Translations under genes and position numbers: made by a program
The notes under the pieces: generated by a model
What the model was told of the DNA's origin: nothing
Database searches by the model: none
What the model saw: the letters and a program-made list of their open reading frames with translations, nothing else
Source: Pseudomonas chlororaphis subsp. chlororaphis
GTDB taxonomy: Bacteria; Pseudomonadota; Gammaproteobacteria; Pseudomonadales; Pseudomonadaceae
Direction of reading: 5' to 3'
NCBI RefSeq assembly: GCF_003945765.1
Contig: NZ_CP027712.1
Span: 3,162,001 to 3,226,000, forward strand
DNA: 64,000 nucleotides
Shown here: piece after piece, positions 61,328 to 64,000 of the stretch
Numbering within the stretch: position 1 is the stretch's first letter
Layout of the letters: every line of letters starts with the position of its first letter

Positions 61328-62353
61328 TCAATGTGACGCCAGCCAGCCCAGCAGGGCCTGGTGGAATTGCGCCGGTTGTTCCATCTGCGGGGCGTGGCCC
61401 AGGCCCGGGAACTCGATCAGGGTCGAGTGCGGGATGAGCCCGGCCACCTGCTTGCCCAGCACCTGGTAGTTGCCGATCCGCGCCTTGACCGCCGGCGGCG
61501 CGATGTCGCTGCCGATCGCCGTGGTGTCGGAGGTGCCGATCAACAGCAGGGTCGGCATCTTCAGGTCCTTGAACTCGTAGTACACCGGCTGGGTGAAGAT
61601 CATGTCGTAAATCAGCGCCGAGTTCCACGCCACCCGTGTGTGCCCAGGGCCCTTGTTGAGGCCGGCGAGCATGTCCACCCAGCGCTCGAATTCCGGCTGC
61701 CAGCGGCCGCCGTAATAAGTGCTGCGCTCATAGTTGCGGATGCCTTCGGCCGACAGCTTGAGCTCGCGGGCGTACCACTGGTCGACGCTGCGGTAGGGCA
61801 CGCCGAGGGCTTTCCAGTCTTCCAGGCCGATCGGGTTGACCAGCGCCAGTTGCTGCACCTGCTCGGGGTATTGCAGGGCATAACGGGTGGCCAGCATGCC
61901 GCCGGTGGAATGGCCCAGCAGGCTGACCTGCCGGACGCCCAGCCGGTCCAGCAGTTGCCGGGTGTTCTGCGCCAGCTGCTGGAAGCTGTATTGATAGTGC
62001 TCGGGCTTGCTGGAGGTGCAGAAGCCGATCTGGTCTGGGGCTATGACCCGGTAGCCGGCGTCGCTCAAGGCCTTGATCGAGGTGTCCCAGGTCGCGCCGC
62101 AGAAATTCTTGCCGTGCATCAGCAGCACGCTGCGACCGTTGGGCGTGCCCTTGGCCGGCACATCCATATACCCCATCTGCAAGGCCTGGCCCTGGGACTC
62201 GAAGGCAAAGTGCTGCAGCGGGTAGGGATAGTCGAAGCCTTGCAACTCGGGACCGTAGGCCGGGCCTTCGGCGGCAAGGGCGGGCAGGGCAGCGGTCAGC
62301 AACAGGCCGGGTAACCAGCGGGCGAGGCTCCAGCGGGTGGGGCTTAGGGACAT
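61328..62353 (-). CDS. exported alpha/beta-fold hydrolase
   Basis: A 341-residue protein with a Sec signal (LARWLPGLLLTAALPALAA) and an alpha/beta hydrolase domain. The oxyanion-region motif is SVLLMHGKNFCGATW, the nucleophile elbow VSLLGHSTGGMLATRY (Ser), the acid probably in LLIGTSDTTAIG (Asp) and the His in FPGLGHAPQMEQPAQF. It should hydrolyse an ester, lactone or related bond in the periplasm. Substrate unknown. It lies upstream of the dehydrogenase in the same direction and 134 bases after the YqaA gene. Confidence 0.9.
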   Translation of the reverse strand: MSLSPTRWSLARWLPGLLLTAALPALAAEGPAYGPELQGFDYPYPLQHFAFESQGQALQMGYMDVPAKGTPNGRSVLLMHGKNFCGATWDTSIKALSDAGYRVIAPDQIGFCTSSKPEHYQYSFQQLAQNTRQLLDRLGVRQVSLLGHSTGGMLATRYALQYPEQVQQLALVNPIGLEDWKALGVPYRSVDQWYARELKLSAEGIRNYERSTYYGGRWQPEFERWVDMLAGLNKGPGHTRVAWNSALIYDMIFTQPVYYEFKDLKMPTLLLIGTSDTTAIGSDIAPPAVKARIGNYQVLGKQVAGLIPHSTLIEFPGLGHAPQMEQPAQFHQALLGWLASH

Positions 62354-62487
62354 ACATGACCTCCGAGAGCAATGGGGCGATCCTGGCGCGGCGTGATTAG
62401 CGCGACATTAATAAGCAGAGGCCATCGCCAGGGCGAAACGTTCCCTTCGTGGTCATGCTTATGAGCCTGGAGGCGTGCCCCGTCAGC

Positions 62488-62925
62488 TCAACCGACCCAG
62501 CCGAGGGTCATCCAGGCCAGCACGCCATACCGCGCGCCCTTGGCCAGGGTGACAATCAGCAGGAAGCGCTTTAGCGGTTCGCCCATGATTCCGGCCACCA
62601 GGGTCAGCGGGTCGCCGATGATCGGCAGCCAGCTCAGCAGCAGGGACCAGTGGCCGTAGCGCTGGTAATGGCTGCGGGCCCGTTGCAGATGGCGTGGGCC
62701 GACGGGGAACCAGCGGCGGTCCTTGTAGTGTTCCAGGCGCTGGCCCAGCCACCAGTTCACCAGGGAACCCAGGACATTGCCGAGGGTGGCGACGGCCAGC
62801 AGCAACCAGACCGGGTACTGGCCGTTGAGCAGCAGGCCCACCAGCACGGCCTCGGATTGCAGCGGCAGCAGGGTGGCGGCGCCGAAGGCCGCCAGGAACA
62901 GGCCGAGGCAGGCGGTGAGGATCAA
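62488..62925 (-). CDS. YqaA family (DedA/SNARE-associated type) membrane protein
   Basis: A 145-residue inner-membrane protein with four or so helices. Motifs of the YqaA/DedA group are visible: FGAATLLPLQSEAVLVGLLL, ATLGNVLGSLVNWWLGQ, and SWLPIIGDPLTLVAGIM with the conserved Pro/Gly. Related proteins are putative lipid flippases or transporters; the role of YqaA is unknown. Its start overlaps the stop of the DUF411 gene (62922-62925), so the two are translationally coupled. Confidence 0.88.
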   Translation of the reverse strand: MILTACLGLFLAAFGAATLLPLQSEAVLVGLLLNGQYPVWLLLAVATLGNVLGSLVNWWLGQRLEHYKDRRWFPVGPRHLQRARSHYQRYGHWSLLLSWLPIIGDPLTLVAGIMGEPLKRFLLIVTLAKGARYGVLAWMTLGWVG

Positions 62926-63371
62926 TGGGCCGGGTAGTCCGCGACCACCACGTCCTTGCCGTCCCTGGTCAAGCCGATGACCTGGTAGGCGTCGGCGGGC
63001 ATGCCGTCCATTTCCATGCCGGGCGAGCCCATGGGCATGCCGGGGGCGGCGACGCCGAGCAGGTCATCGCGCTTGCTCAGGGCCAGCACCTGGTCCGCCG
63101 GCACATGGCCTTCGACGAATTTGCCGTTGATCACCGCGGTGTGGCACGACGCCAGGCGCGGGGCCACGCCCAGGCGCTGCTTGACTTCGCTCATGTTGCT
63201 TTCGACGTGGTCGTTGACCTTGAAGCCGTTGGCTTGCAGGTGCTCGATCCATTTCTTGCAGCAGCCGCAATTGGCGTCGCGGTGCACATCGATCGGGATC
63301 AGGTCGGCGGCCTGGGCCAGGGAGCCGACGAGCAGGGCAGACAGGGCTGCCAGGCGCAGAGTGTTGTTCAT
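62922..63371 (-). CDS. DUF411 periplasmic protein (copper-associated)
   Basis: A 149-residue exported protein (signal LRLAALSALLVGSLAQAA). The DUF411 core is clear: IDVHRDANCGCCKKWIEHLQ with its Cys triplet, LGVAPRLASCHTAVINGKFV and EGHVPADQVLAL. A Met-rich stretch (GMPMGSPGMEMDGMPAD) near the C-terminus looks like a copper-binding element. DUF411 proteins sit in copper/metal resistance loci. The copD fragment 204 bases upstream supports this. The start at 63371 is used; an ATG at 63389 is possible. Confidence 0.88.
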   Translation of the reverse strand: MNNTLRLAALSALLVGSLAQAADLIPIDVHRDANCGCCKKWIEHLQANGFKVNDHVESNMSEVKQRLGVAPRLASCHTAVINGKFVEGHVPADQVLALSKRDDLLGVAAPGMPMGSPGMEMDGMPADAYQVIGLTRDGKDVVVADYPAH

Positions 63372-63526
63372 AGGAAGTCTCTTGATCATCAGGGCGCCTT
63401 GGGGCGCGGTGTTGGGCCGACAGGGTGGCGTATTTTGCTACTTTTCTCGAGCGCGGCGCGGCGCTTGTGTTTCAACGTTATACCGAGCGCTGGCTATTCA
63501 GGTTGTCTGGTACTGCGCGTTGTCGT

Positions 63527-63568
63527 TCATCGCGGGCAAGCCTCGCTCCTACAGAAGCGTGCCCGCGA
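63527..63568. repeat. REP-like palindrome, GTAGGAGC family
   Basis: ATCGCGGGCAAGCCTCGCTC, then CTACAG and GCGTGCCCGCGAT: outer arms complement each other. It sits between the copD fragment and the DUF411 gene. Confidence 0.7.
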
Positions 63569-63575
63569 TAGGCGT

Positions 63576-64000
63576 TCATTCGGGAGCCGGGCTCAGGATA
63601 CCGAGCATGGCCACCAGGCCTAGGATCAACAGGGCCGCCGCCAGTTCCAGGACCATGCTGCGACGCAAGGCGGGCAGGGCTGCCTGGGGCGAGGCCTGGT
63701 GCAGCGCCTGTTCCAGCTGCGGAACCAGATGGAAGCGGTTCAATGCGGCGAACACCAGCATGCTGGCGAACACCGCCACCTTCAGGCTGAGGAGCAGGCC
63801 ATAGGTGCTGGCGCTCAACGTTGCCAGGTCCGGGCCGACGATCAGCAGGTAATTGAGTACCCCGCTGATGGTCAGGACGACCACGATCAGCGTGCCCAGG
63901 CTGGCAAACCCCTTCAGGGCATCGAGCAGGTGGCCTGCCTGCGGTTCGTCTTTGCAGGCGCCACGGCGCAGCAGCAGGGCGAAAGCCGCCAGTGCCCCCA
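63576..64000 (-). CDS. copD: copper resistance protein CopD, C-terminal part (5' end outside window)
   Basis: The frame is open to the right edge of the window, so only the last 140 residues or so are seen. They show three membrane helices typical of the CopD C-terminal half: LIVVVLTISGVLNYLLI, YGLLLSLKVAVFASMLVFAALNRF (carrying the CopD NRF motif) and LELAAALLILGLVAMLGIL. CopD works with CopC in copper import or resistance at the inner membrane. It lies upstream of the DUF411 and YqaA genes in the same direction. The N-terminal half cannot be judged. Confidence 0.85.
   Translation of the reverse strand, partial: GALAAFALLLRRGACKDEPQAGHLLDALKGFASLGTLIVVVLTISGVLNYLLIVGPDLATLSASTYGLLLSLKVAVFASMLVFAALNRFHLVPQLEQALHQASPQAALPALRRSMVLELAAALLILGLVAMLGILSPAPE

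Overview
The window is GC-rich bacterial chromosome from a Pseudomonas, most likely of the P. fluorescens complex (protegens/chlororaphis-like). This rests on gene content and order shared with P. aeruginosa loci (pdt-like locus, muxABC-opmB, the ccoN4/mpaR cyanide-response genes, the glgE/treS/glgB plus glgA-treZ-malQ-treY-glgX cluster). It also rests on two families of intergenic palindromes typical of fluorescent pseudomonads, one with TGTAGCCGCTGCCG arms and one with GTAGGAGCG arms. No tRNA, rRNA, IS element, phage gene or CRISPR array was seen. Species assignment is inference.

Left end (1-8.3 kb): the 3' end of a TonB-like gene, an outer-membrane porin, a periplasmic coiled-coil protein, a YbjN-like protein and a membrane-anchored PpiC isomerase form one compact plus-strand unit. 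It resembles the distal half of the P. aeruginosa pdt two-partner-secretion locus. A LysR regulator, a GNAT acetyltransferase, an amino-acid racemase divergent from an AraC regulator, and an unknown gene follow.

8.3-18 kb: a PAAR-tipped type VI secretion effector with a probable papain-like cysteine-peptidase domain is followed by a lipoprotein that is its likely immunity protein. Next come an orphan cbb3 oxidase subunit (CcoN4 type) with a small membrane partner, and divergently a siroheme sulfite/nitrite reductase with a DUF934 protein. The latter two are joined by an unusual chain of stop/start overlaps. Then follow a hypothetical membrane protein, a DUF3313 lipoprotein, a frameshifted SRPBCC gene remnant and tpx.

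18-37 kb: muxA-muxB-muxC-opmB (RND efflux, each junction an ATGA overlap, terminator after opmB), an MHYT-GGDEF-EAL protein (MucR-like), an SDR oxidoreductase, a DUF1911 (PoNi-type) immunity protein beside a T6SS trunk protein lacking an obvious toxin domain, an MpaR-like MocR regulator, CcoG, DUF3203, MgtC/SapB and a tiny proline-rich protein. MpaR, CcoG, CcoN4, sulfite reductase, DUF934 and the small membrane protein are all members of one cyanide-responsive cluster in P. aeruginosa. Here they are split into two blocks about 18 kb apart.

37-60 kb: alpha-glucan and trehalose metabolism. The plus-strand unit glgE, treS-pep2, glgB can convert trehalose to maltose-1-phosphate and branched glucan. 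The minus-strand unit glgA, treZ, malQ, treY, DUF2934, glgX makes, trims and recycles linear glucan and releases trehalose. Between them lie a passenger-less autotransporter barrel, an endonuclease/exonuclease/phosphatase protein and a PIG-L family protein with altered catalytic motifs. No glgC or glgP is present in the window.

Right end (60-64 kb): a D-2-hydroxyacid dehydrogenase, an exported alpha/beta hydrolase, a YqaA-type membrane protein, a DUF411 periplasmic copper-associated protein and the 3' part of copD, all on the minus strand.
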